From Acidimicrobiaceae bacterium (GTDB lineage: Bacteria > Actinomycetota > Acidimicrobiia > Acidimicrobiales > Bog-793), in assembly GCA_003139355.1 (NCBI GenBank), contig PLIM01000017.1:11922-51720 (forward strand): a stretch of 39,799 nt of DNA, in the 5' to 3' direction. The notes under the pieces are model-generated. The model ran no database searches. It was not told where the DNA came from and was given only the letters and a program-made list of their open reading frames with translations. Below are positions 32,763 through 39,799 of the stretch, one piece after another. Numbering within the stretch: position 1 is the first letter of the stretch; each line of letters opens with the position of its first letter. Made by a program: the position numbers and the translations under genes.

Positions 32763-35636
32763 CTATGAGCAGCCGCTCGTCGAGCCGCAGCTCGGGCAGG
32801 CGTAACACGAGCCGGCACGCTGCATGACATTGCCACAGGCGTAACAGAACGGAGCATCCCTGCTTTCCATCTGCTCCGCCGGCCGCAACCGTTCTTCCTC
32901 CCGCGGGCGACGAGCTGTGGCGTCCCCCCCGCCGCCGAAGCGCTCTCGGTCGGTCCGCTCTGCATCTCCGTTGTCGACATCCTCGAGACCGGGCAGCGTC
33001 GGTTGGGTCCGCTCCCCCGTCGAGAGAACCCCGAGCTCGAGCCGCTCGTCAAAGCTCAGGTACTCGAGGGCCAGCCGCCTGAAGATGTAGTCGACAAGGC
33101 TCGAAGCCAACCGCAATTCCGGGTCGTCGGTTATTCCCGCCGGCTCGAAACGCATGTTGGTGTACTTGCGAACGAACGTCGACAGCGGCACGCCGTGCTG
33201 CAACCCGAGGCTGACGGCGATGGAGAAGGCGTCCATGACGCCCGACAAGGTCGAGCCCTGCTTGGAGACCTTCATGAAGACCTCACCGGGGCGGCCGTCC
33301 TCATACTCGCCCACAGTGACATAGCCCTCGCAGTCGGCCACCCGGAAGGCGAAGGTATTGGAGCGACGCTTGCGAGGAAGCCGGGTCCGCGTGGTCGTGG
33401 CAGGGGCGATCACGTGTCTCTGCTGCAGTGCACCCTCGAGCTCCGCGATGCGTTCCAGCAGCGCAGCCTCATTAACGTGCAGCGCCGCCTCTCCAGCGGC
33501 CACAGCTACAAGATCCTCGCCGTCGGCCACGAGCGGTGCCTCGGCTCCTGCCCGCTTCGTCGTTGCCACCGGCTGGGCGACCTTGCAGTTGTCGCGGTAG
33601 ATGGCGACCGCCTTCAGTCCCATCCGCCAGGCATCGATGTGCATTTCCTCGACTTCCTCCACCGTGACCTGCTCGGGGATGTTCACAGTCTTGGAAATCG
33701 CGCCCGAAATCAAGGGCTGTGCCGCCGCCATCATCTTGACGTGGCCGAGATAGTGGATCGTGTTGTCACCCATCGAACAGGCAAAGACCGGCAGATGGTC
33801 GGCCCGAAGCTTCGGTGCCCCAACGATGGTCCTGTGCTCGTCGATGTAGGCGACGATCTGCTCAGCCTCGTCAGGGCTGTAACCGAGCCGCTTCAACGCT
33901 CGGGGAACGGTCTGGTTGACGATCGACATCGTTCCGCCCCCGACGAGCTTCTTCGTCTTCACAAGCCCGAGGTCGGGCTCGATCCCCGTCGTGTCGCAGT
34001 CCATCAGAAACGAGATCGTGCCCGTAGGTGCCAGCACCGTCGCTTGGGCATTGCGCACGCCGTGCACTTCGGCCATCTCGACTGCGGTGTCCCAGGCCTC
34101 TTGTGCCGCGCAGAGCAGCTCCGTCGGCACCTGCTCCTCGTCGATCTTGGCCACCTCGAGGCGGTGCATCCGCAGAACGTTCAGCATCGGGTCCGCGTTC
34201 TCGTGGAAGCCGGCGAACGGTCCCATCCTCGCTGCCGTGCGAGCCGAGGTCACGTACGCCGCGCCCGTCATCAGCGCTGTGATCGCCGCAGCGATGGCGC
34301 GGCCCTCGTCCGAGTCGTACGGCACGCCCAGGGCCATGAGCAGCGCCCCGAGGTTCGAGTAACCGAGACCGAGCTCTCGGAATCGGCGCGTGGTGTCGCC
34401 GATCTTCGCCGTCGGGTAGTCCGCGTTGCCGACGAGGATCTCCTGAGCCGTGAACACGACGGCGACCGCGGCCTGGAACCCCGTGACGTCGAAGGTGTCG
34501 TCATCGTTCAGGAATCCCATGAGGTTGAGGCTGGCGAGGTTGCAGCTGCTGTTGTCGAGGTGAACATATTCTGAGCAGGGGTTACTTGCCGTGATCCGGC
34601 CTGTGTTGGGCGCGGTGTGCCACTTGTTGATAGTCGTGTCGAACTGCATCCCGGGATCGGCGCACTCCCACGCGGCTTCCGCGATCTGGCGAAACAGCTT
34701 TCGCGCCTTGACAGTCTCAGTGACCTGGCCCGAGGTCCGGCCGATGAGATCCCAGTCGCTGTCGTCGAGCACCGCCTGCATGAACTCGTCGGTCACCCGC
34801 ACCGAGTTGTTGGCATTCTGGTACTGCAACGAGTGGCTGTCTCTCCCGTCCAGGTCCATATCGAAACCGGCCTGTGCCAGCGCACGCGCCTTGCGCTCCT
34901 CACGCGCCTTACACCAGATGAACTCCTGGATATCGGGATGATCGATATCCAGGATCACCATCTTCGCGGCGCGACGGGTCTTGCCCCCGGACTTGATCGT
35001 CCCGGCGGAGGCGTCCGCCCCACGCATGAAGCTCACGGGCCCCGAGGCGGTCCCGCCTCCGTGGAGCAGTTCTCGAGAAGACCGGATGTTCGAAAGGTTG
35101 ACTCCCGCGCCCGATCCACCCTTGAAGATGGTGCCCTCCTCGACGTACCAGTTCAGGATCGAGGACATCGAGTCCTCGACGGCGAGGATGAAGCAGGCTG
35201 CCGCTTGCTGCGGCACGCCCTCAACGCCGATGTTGAACCAGACCGGGGAGTTGAACGCTGCCTTCTGCTGCACGACGAGGTGCTTGAGCTCGTCGTTGAA
35301 CGTGGCCGCCTCGGCCGCATCGACGAAGTAGCCGTCCTTCAGGCCCCACGCTGTGATCGTGTCCACGACACGGTCGACCACCTGGCGGAGCGAGGATTCC
35401 CGTCCCGCCATGCCGACGGTGCCCCGGAAGTACTTCTGGGCGAGGATGTTGGTCGCATTCAGGCTCCAAGTCGAAGGCACCTCCACGCCGACCTGCTCGA
35501 AGGCGACCGCACCGGTGCGGTAGTCGGTGATGCGAGAGTCGCGGCGCTCCCAGACCACCTCGTCATAGGGATGCCGCGACTCCGTGGTGAAGTACCGGTG
35601 GATGCCGATTCCGAGGCGCTCTCCTGCAACGGCCAT
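32763..35636 (-). CDS. nrdJ: Vitamin B12-dependent ribonucleoside-diphosphate reductase
   Basis: Class II reductase making deoxyribonucleotides with adenosylcobalamin, independent of oxygen. The N-terminal redox Cys is Cys148 (QAAACFILAVEDSM). The active-site triad is Asn352, Cys354 and Glu356 in SNPCSEYVHLDN, and Cys365 (SSCNLAS) is the second redox Cys. PTGTISFLMDCDTTGIEPD is the conserved phosphate-binding region. The C-terminus has a zinc-ribbon-like CYACG-x8-CYACPSCG tail used for re-reduction in this class. The length of 957 residues is usual and there is no intein. ATG 35636 has AAGGGA upstream; the longer frame to 35732 overlaps the putative NrdR boxes and is rejected. It is the one clear housekeeping gene among the sugar genes. 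Confidence 0.97.
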   Translation of the reverse strand: MAVAGERLGIGIHRYFTTESRHPYDEVVWERRDSRITDYRTGAVAFEQVGVEVPSTWSLNATNILAQKYFRGTVGMAGRESSLRQVVDRVVDTITAWGLKDGYFVDAAEAATFNDELKHLVVQQKAAFNSPVWFNIGVEGVPQQAAACFILAVEDSMSSILNWYVEEGTIFKGGSGAGVNLSNIRSSRELLHGGGTASGPVSFMRGADASAGTIKSGGKTRRAAKMVILDIDHPDIQEFIWCKAREERKARALAQAGFDMDLDGRDSHSLQYQNANNSVRVTDEFMQAVLDDSDWDLIGRTSGQVTETVKARKLFRQIAEAAWECADPGMQFDTTINKWHTAPNTGRITASNPCSEYVHLDNSSCNLASLNLMGFLNDDDTFDVTGFQAAVAVVFTAQEILVGNADYPTAKIGDTTRRFRELGLGYSNLGALLMALGVPYDSDEGRAIAAAITALMTGAAYVTSARTAARMGPFAGFHENADPMLNVLRMHRLEVAKIDEEQVPTELLCAAQEAWDTAVEMAEVHGVRNAQATVLAPTGTISFLMDCDTTGIEPDLGLVKTKKLVGGGTMSIVNQTVPRALKRLGYSPDEAEQIVAYIDEHRTIVGAPKLRADHLPVFACSMGDNTIHYLGHVKMMAAAQPLISGAISKTVNIPEQVTVEEVEEMHIDAWRMGLKAVAIYRDNCKVAQPVATTKRAGAEAPLVADGEDLVAVAAGEAALHVNEAALLERIAELEGALQQRHVIAPATTTRTRLPRKRRSNTFAFRVADCEGYVTVGEYEDGRPGEVFMKVSKQGSTLSGVMDAFSIAVSLGLQHGVPLSTFVRKYTNMRFEPAGITDDPELRLASSLVDYIFRRLALEYLSFDERLELGVLSTGERTQPTLPGLEDVDNGDAERTDRERFGGGGDATARRPREEERLRPAEQMESRDAPFCYACGNVMQRAGSCYACPSCGSTSGCS

Positions 35637-35710
35637 TGAATGGTTCCCTTCTTGGCGGAACTTGTCCGCCACACGAGATCCTTCACCTGGCACCCACCAG
35701 ATTCCCAGAT

Positions 35711-35758
35711 ACCACAATATCTTGTGGTGCAACCGAATCCAGCCACCAGATAGGTGGA
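35711..35758 (-). promoter_or_regulatory. Tandem NrdR-like boxes upstream of nrdJ
   Basis: ACCACAATATCTTGTGGT (35711-35728) is a palindrome with 7-base arms. CCACCAGATAGGTGG (35743-35757) has 5-base arms. Their centres are about 31 bp apart, with roughly 15 bp between 16-bp cores. That is the paired arrangement of NrdR repressor boxes, about three helical turns. They lie about 75-120 bases before the nrdJ start. Confidence 0.7.
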
Positions 35759-35894
35759 TAATTACAGCACCGTAGTTACGGCCGTGTCAACGGCCGGCAG
35801 CGGTTGTCATCCCTGCTCAACGGCCGCTCGCGAAGGTTCTCGTTTGCTTGCACTTGCAATCGCCGGCTCGGCCGCACCCGGCCGGCGGACCGAC

Positions 35895-35909
35895 TACCGT
35901 GCCGCCGTG
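35895..35909 (+). promoter_or_regulatory. Leaderless-type promoter of the glycerol kinase gene
   Basis: TACCGT (35895-35900) fits the actinobacterial TANNNT -10 element, and GTG 35907 follows after 6 bases, so transcription would begin at or next to the start codon. No Shine-Dalgarno sequence precedes this GTG. The -35 region is not obvious. Confidence 0.5.
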
Positions 35910-37457
35910 GCTGTAGTGATTGCGATCGATGCCGGCACCTCAGGAGTGCGAGCGCTTGCTGTCGATGAGAACGGCCAGGTCGTGGCCACTTCCCACCGGG
36001 AGCTCTCCCAGTACTTCCCGGCTCCCGGGCTCGTCGAGCACGACGCCGCCGAAATCTGGTCTCTCGTCGAGACAACCTTGGCGGAGCTGCACTCTCAACT
36101 GGCCGAGCGTTCGCTCACCACGGCCACGATCGGGATTGCCAACCAACGTGAGACCGCGGTGGCGTGGGACCGTTCGACAGGCCGGCCGTCCCATCGAGCC
36201 ATCGTGTGGCAGGACCGCCGAACAGCGGCGCGATGTGTCGAGCTCGCCGAGGCCGGCCATCTCCCGCTCGTACGCGAACGGACCGGGCTCGTGCTCGACC
36301 CGTACTTCTCGGGTACCAAGTGGTCGTGGATGCTGGAGCACGGTGGTGTCGAGCCCGGCGGCTCGCTCGCCCTCGGGACGGTGGACGACTGGATCTGTTG
36401 GAACCTGACCGGAGGTGCCGGATCGGGCGCCCACGTCACGGATCCTTCCAACGCCAGCCGGACGCTTTGTTACGACATCGAGCGGCGGGCCTGGTCAGCG
36501 GAGTTGTGCGACGTCCTCCGCGTACCGCTCGAGGCGCTCGGTGAGGTCCTCCCGTCTGCCTGGAGGTACGGCACGGTCGCGACCGGTGTCGCCGGTGGCT
36601 GGTTCACAGGTGTGCCGGTGAGCGGCATCGCCGGCGACCAGCAGGCGGCGCTCTTCGGGCACGGATGCCACCTGCCCGGGGACACCAAGGTGACCTACGG
36701 CACGGGGAGCTTTGTCCTCATGAACCTCGGCGCACAGCTGCCTCCGCCAACCGAGGGACTCTTGACCACGGTCGCTTGGGACCTTGGCGAGCACGCCCCG
36801 AAGGACTCCACTGACGGCTTCAACTACGCACTTGAAGGCTCGATCTTCTCGGCCGGCGCCACGATCCAGTGGCTGCGCGACGGTCTCAAGTTGGTCGACG
36901 ACGCAGCCGAGGCCGCACCGCTCGCCTCCGAGATCGCCGGCAACGACGGCGTGTACCTCGTCCCTGCCTTCACCGGCCTCGGAAGTCCTTGGTGGGATGC
37001 TCAAGCGCGGGGCACCGTCGTGGGCTTGTCCAGGGGAACCGGGCGGGCGCATTTCGCCCGGGCGGCCATCGAGGCCATGGCCTACCAGTGCCGCGATGTC
37101 GTCGACGCTATGGGCAGCGCCGCGGGTCAGTCGTTGAGCCAGCTCAGTGCCGACGGTGGAGCTTCCGCGATGGACCTGCTCTTGCAATTCCAGGCGGACC
37201 AGTGTGGTGTGCCGGTCGTCCGACCTCGCACCACTGAGGTCACTGGCCTGGGCGCCGCCATGCTCGCTGGGCTCGCCGAAGGCGTCTGGAGCTCGCTCGA
37301 GGAGTTGCGGGCCTTGGTGACCAACGCCGAGGTCTTCGAGCCCGCGCCCAGGCGTGGCCGGGCGGACGCTGATCACGCCGGCTGGCGAGCGGCGCTCGAG
37401 CGCTCAAGACGTTGGGAGCGGATCTCCCTGGGAACCGGGAAGTCCCAGAGCCTGTAG
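35907..37457 (+). CDS. glpK: Glycerol kinase
   Basis: Phosphorylates glycerol to glycerol-3-phosphate. Glycerol-binding residues of GlpK are present: Arg81 and Glu82 in IANQRETAVAWD, Tyr133 in LDPYFSGTKWSWML, and Asp244 in SGIAGDQQAALFG. The phosphate loop is IAIDAGTSGVRAL (the family usually has G-T-T/S-S). VPAFTGLGSPWWD and ADGGASAMDLLLQFQAD complete the pattern. Starting at GTG 35907 the protein has 516 residues, normal for the family; the frame is open upstream to 35754, but that part has no homology and overlaps the nrdJ control region. No GlpF or GlpD gene is visible beside it. It is divergent from nrdJ. Confidence 0.9.
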   Translation: MAVVIAIDAGTSGVRALAVDENGQVVATSHRELSQYFPAPGLVEHDAAEIWSLVETTLAELHSQLAERSLTTATIGIANQRETAVAWDRSTGRPSHRAIVWQDRRTAARCVELAEAGHLPLVRERTGLVLDPYFSGTKWSWMLEHGGVEPGGSLALGTVDDWICWNLTGGAGSGAHVTDPSNASRTLCYDIERRAWSAELCDVLRVPLEALGEVLPSAWRYGTVATGVAGGWFTGVPVSGIAGDQQAALFGHGCHLPGDTKVTYGTGSFVLMNLGAQLPPPTEGLLTTVAWDLGEHAPKDSTDGFNYALEGSIFSAGATIQWLRDGLKLVDDAAEAAPLASEIAGNDGVYLVPAFTGLGSPWWDAQARGTVVGLSRGTGRAHFARAAIEAMAYQCRDVVDAMGSAAGQSLSQLSADGGASAMDLLLQFQADQCGVPVVRPRTTEVTGLGAAMLAGLAEGVWSSLEELRALVTNAEVFEPAPRRGRADADHAGWRAALERSRRWERISLGTGKSQSL

Positions 37458-37598
37458 CGGCTTTGCGGCCGGAGTAGTCCAGACACCGCGGTCCCCGCAC
37501 CTGAACAGGCGCCAGCTCTCCCTCAATGTTGTCACCAGCGGTGCCGATGGTTACTTGGAAGGTGTTGCACGTGAGGATCATGTCGGGGCCGGTGATCG

Positions 37599-39278
37599 AT
37601 GGCGGAAGGCCAGCTCACCCAAGGGAGTAGAGCCTGGACCGGGTGGATCCCGGCCTTCGTCGCCATGTCGATGGCGCTTCTCATCGGGCTCGTTCTCCTT
37701 GGCCCGTTCGTCTCGGTCAAGGCCGGCGCAGCGACCAGGCATCCTGCGCTTGTCGGTCACGTGGCGCCGGCCAATCCCGCCGGCGCGCGAAGCGTTGAAG
37801 CTCCCGCCTGGTGGAACGGTGGGACCTGCGATCCCGGCGACGCCCCAGGATCTCATCGGCTCGGTGCCGCCTGGCACGGTCTGGTCGCGTGCGGCCCCGG
37901 TCCGACCCAAGGCGGCAGCGATCACCTGGTGGACTTCTTTCCTGGCGCCTGGGGCGAGCTCGAATGGGAATGCGTCGAGCTGTCCATGCGCTGGATGTAC
38001 CTCGCATGGGGTGTGAACCCATACCCGGCCGACGGTTGGGACGTCGTGCGCAACTACAACCTCGGCACCAACAAGGCCAAGTACAACCCCAACGGGCCTC
38101 AACTCGTCGTCGTCAACAACGGCACGGTCGGAGCCGTCCCGCAACCCGGCGACGTCGTCTCGGTCGGCCGCACCCGGCACGACAGCTTCGGGCACACGGC
38201 GGTCGTGACTGCGAACGCCGTGGACGCTCGAGGCAACGGGACGGTCACCTTGATTCAGCAGAACGGCGGCACCGGCAACGACGGATGGGCCATCTATCGC
38301 GTCAACGACTGGGTCGTCGCGAATGGGGTCACCGGCTGGCTCCACAACCCCTCGTGGACGATTCAGTGGCCGCTGGTCGGGTTCTCCGGGCCAACCGGGT
38401 TCGAGTCACGGGTCGTGGCGCCTGGCAACGGCTACGGGCTGGTCGCCACCGGCGCAAGTTCCATCGCCGTGGCTGGCGACACAGGCGTGATGGGAGCCAA
38501 CGGCGATGCGATCTACGGCTACATCGGCCAAAGCGGCAACTTCTTCGTGAAACGGGGTTCGTCGACCACCTGGAGCCTCGTTGCGCACAACGCGAGATCC
38601 ATAGCCGTGGCCATGACCACCTCGGGAGCGCCGGTCCTGGCCTTTGTGAACACGGCCGGCGACTTCTACGCCGAGGAGGGCTCGCTCGCCGGAGCCTTCG
38701 TACTCGAGGCCAAGGGTGTCGCGTCGATCGCACTCGCCGGCGGCGGGGGCACTGCTCCCCCGCTGCTCGGCTACATCCAGAGCCAGAGCGGCGCCTTTCT
38801 CGTGAAGACGGGTGTGGCCGGCGGCCGCTGGACTGTCGTTCAGGCCTCGGGCGTGAGCGCGATCGCTCTCGCCGAGGGGACCACCTCACCGAGCGGACTG
38901 ATCGGATATCTGTCGAACAACGGGACGTTCTTCGCGGAGGAGGCATCGCCGCAGGCTCAGTGGACCAAGCAAGCGAGCAAGGTAACAGCCATCTCCCTGG
39001 CGGCAGTCGGGCCTTCCGGCGAGCCACTCCTCGGCTACCTGGCAGGAAGCAGCTTCTACGCCGCCGAGAGCCTGACGCCTGCGACCTGGGTCCAGGAGGC
39101 GACCGGGGTCGCCCAGATGGCCGTCGCTTCCGGCTCGGCGCCGGGCGCTTTGCCGGTCCTCGGTTATGTCACGACCGCCGGCGACCTCGAGGTGATGCAA
39201 GGCCAGCTCTGCAGGCCTTTCTCACGGCAGGCCCGTGGCGCGTCGTCCCTCGCGCTCTCGAGCGTCACCGATTCCTGA
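37599..39278 (+). CDS. Secreted CHAP-domain protein with seven propeller-like repeats
   Basis: The 559-residue protein has an N-terminal membrane/signal segment (residues ~17-45, WIPAFVAMSMALLIGLVLLG). A CHAP-type amidase/peptidase domain follows (~75-255), with Cys125 in WECVELSMRW and His199 in SFGHTAVVT; it probably cuts peptidoglycan peptide bonds. The C-terminal half holds seven degenerate units of 42-46 residues, each with an x-SIA-LA strand (centred at 289, 335, 377, 422, 465, 507 and 551), then GYI and FF-E/K-W. The seventh is only a strand, as in propellers closed by shared strands. Catalytic completeness beyond Cys and His is not certain. ATG 37599 lacks a strong ribosome binding site. 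It is a single gene and its target is unknown. Confidence 0.85.
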   Translation: MAEGQLTQGSRAWTGWIPAFVAMSMALLIGLVLLGPFVSVKAGAATRHPALVGHVAPANPAGARSVEAPAWWNGGTCDPGDAPGSHRLGAAWHGLVACGPGPTQGGSDHLVDFFPGAWGELEWECVELSMRWMYLAWGVNPYPADGWDVVRNYNLGTNKAKYNPNGPQLVVVNNGTVGAVPQPGDVVSVGRTRHDSFGHTAVVTANAVDARGNGTVTLIQQNGGTGNDGWAIYRVNDWVVANGVTGWLHNPSWTIQWPLVGFSGPTGFESRVVAPGNGYGLVATGASSIAVAGDTGVMGANGDAIYGYIGQSGNFFVKRGSSTTWSLVAHNARSIAVAMTTSGAPVLAFVNTAGDFYAEEGSLAGAFVLEAKGVASIALAGGGGTAPPLLGYIQSQSGAFLVKTGVAGGRWTVVQASGVSAIALAEGTTSPSGLIGYLSNNGTFFAEEASPQAQWTKQASKVTAISLAAVGPSGEPLLGYLAGSSFYAAESLTPATWVQEATGVAQMAVASGSAPGALPVLGYVTTAGDLEVMQGQLCRPFSRQARGASSLALSSVTDS

Positions 39279-39329
39279 CGACAAGCGAGCACGTCATCTG
39301 CCCAATCGCCGCACCTGCTGTTCAGCTCT

Positions 39330-39626
39330 TCAGCGCCGGGTCTCGGCGGGCGGCCGATTCAGCCACGCATGTTGCTCGGGGTACTGCTCGGAGTGCATCT
39401 TGTACAGACGCTCGTGCACTTCTTGCGTTGTGTGATGATGGCACGTTCGAAAGGTCGTGCCCTCCACCTTCAGGTGACCGATGCGCCTGCACCGCTTTTC
39501 TGAACAGTTGAACCGCTTGTAGAGCCCAACCGCTGAGACAAACAACCCGAACACCGTCAGGTTTGACAGGTCGCTCACCCATATCGGCTGGTCGGGTCCC
39601 AAGAAGAACTCAAAGATGACGTGCAC
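39330..39626 (-). CDS. Small membrane protein with Cys/His-rich motif
   Basis: A 98-residue protein. Residues ~15-36 (WVSDLSNLTVFGLFVSAVGLY) form one membrane span. A compact Cys/His segment follows: NCSEKRCRRIGHLKVEGT, then TCHHHT, a likely metal-binding C-x4-C...C-x-H pattern. Similar short proteins with a C-R-x-G-x2-x-V-x-G-T-x-C-x-x-H core occur in actinobacteria and their phages, with unknown function. GTG 39626 has GGGGGAGG just upstream, at short spacing. It is convergent with the CHAP gene and has no partner in view. A structural zinc knuckle on the cytoplasmic side is inferred. Confidence 0.7.
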   Translation of the reverse strand: MHVIFEFFLGPDQPIWVSDLSNLTVFGLFVSAVGLYKRFNCSEKRCRRIGHLKVEGTTFRTCHHHTTQEVHERLYKMHSEQYPEQHAWLNRPPAETRR

Positions 39627-39799
39627 TACCCTCCCCCACGATCTCCCGGAGCCTCTTTCCAGAGGTTAAGTCAGTCTGAATGCTACTGGATGCTTACGTT
39701 TACTGCTCAACCGGTTCAGAGGCCGTTGGCTGTTGCGGCTGCTGTAGGACAGGCGTCCTCGGTCGGTGCAACCCATCGAAGATCCGTCTCAATTGTAGG
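39627..39799. other. Right-edge sequence without recognised genes
   Basis: No convincing coding frame, RNA gene or repeat was seen in the last 173 bases. They lie upstream of the small membrane-protein gene and may hold its promoter; the stretch near 39660-39700 is AT-richer. Confidence 0.4.

Noticed and set aside
33003-34574. Long plus-strand open frame antisense to nrdJ
   Set aside because: Its composition is a shadow of the strongly conserved NrdJ frame in high-GC DNA; no domain is recognisable.
35637-35760. Cobalamin riboswitch upstream of nrdJ
   Set aside because: The leader is too short and no B12-box-like conserved block is visible; the palindromes fit NrdR boxes better.
35754-35906. 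51-codon extension of glycerol kinase to an ATG at 35754
   Set aside because: The leader lacks homology, overlaps the NrdR-like box region, and the conserved first strand begins right at GTG 35907.
37811-39511. Long Arg-rich plus-strand frame overlapping the CHAP gene
   Set aside because: Very high Arg content and no motifs; a GC-frame shadow of the CHAP/repeat protein.
1-39799. CRISPR array, tRNA or rRNA genes, prophage or toxin-antitoxin module
   Set aside because: No regularly spaced repeats, cloverleaf-like gene, rRNA block, phage structural gene or paired small toxin/antitoxin frames were recognised on either strand.

Overview
The window is GC-rich, densely coded DNA from a bacterium that is most likely an actinomycete (Actinomycetota). 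The evidence is a class I xylose isomerase of the actinobacterial length and motif type, frequent GTG and TTG starts, a TANNNT -10 element set for leaderless translation, a B12-dependent ribonucleotide reductase (NrdJ) with an NrdR-like tandem box, and many ROK, GntR, CUT1 and CUT2 sugar genes. I cannot fix the order or genus. No rRNA, tRNA, CRISPR array, prophage or intact insertion sequence was seen; only small decayed fragments suggest past mobile-element activity.

Region 1 (1-13318) reads as a plant-polysaccharide locus, probably for xyloglucan oligosaccharides. It holds a GH5 glycanase (cut by the left edge), a GH95 fucosidase-type enzyme, xylose isomerase, two CUT1 permeases, a GH31 enzyme with an alpha-xylosidase-like motif, a CUT1 binding protein, a ROK repressor and a MsmK/UgpC-type ATPase. 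In this model oligosaccharides are imported by the binding protein, permeases and ATPase, alpha-xylose is removed by GH31, and XylA isomerises the free xylose. A xylulokinase lies about 26 kb away (31042-32529).

Region 2 (13454-25169) is mostly one tightly packed minus-strand operon. In transcription order it encodes a single-frame GntR-UTRA/FGGY-kinase fusion, a Gfo/Idh/MocA dehydrogenase, a zinc alcohol dehydrogenase, a cupin phosphoglucose isomerase, a 2-hydroxyacid dehydrogenase, a KDPG-type aldolase, an AroE-like dehydrogenase, a 56-residue remnant and a second Gfo/Idh/MocA dehydrogenase. A fucose/arabinose-isomerase-like enzyme follows. A phosphotriesterase-family (probable lactonase) gene is divergent from the regulator-kinase, with a 31-bp gap and an inverted repeat over the regulator start. 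The set implies a catabolic route for a sugar, sugar acid or cyclitol ending in aldol cleavage. It matches no pathway I can name and is the best candidate here for an undescribed system.

Region 3 (25278-32529) holds a CUT2 (ribose/inositol-type) transporter with a Tat-exported binding protein, two paralogous zinc alcohol dehydrogenases facing away from each other across a control region with a 21-bp-phased direct repeat, a short transposase-like fragment, and the xylulokinase.

Region 4 (32763-39799) holds nrdJ, a glycerol kinase that is probably leaderless, a secreted CHAP-domain protein with seven propeller-like repeats, and a small membrane protein with a Cys/His motif.
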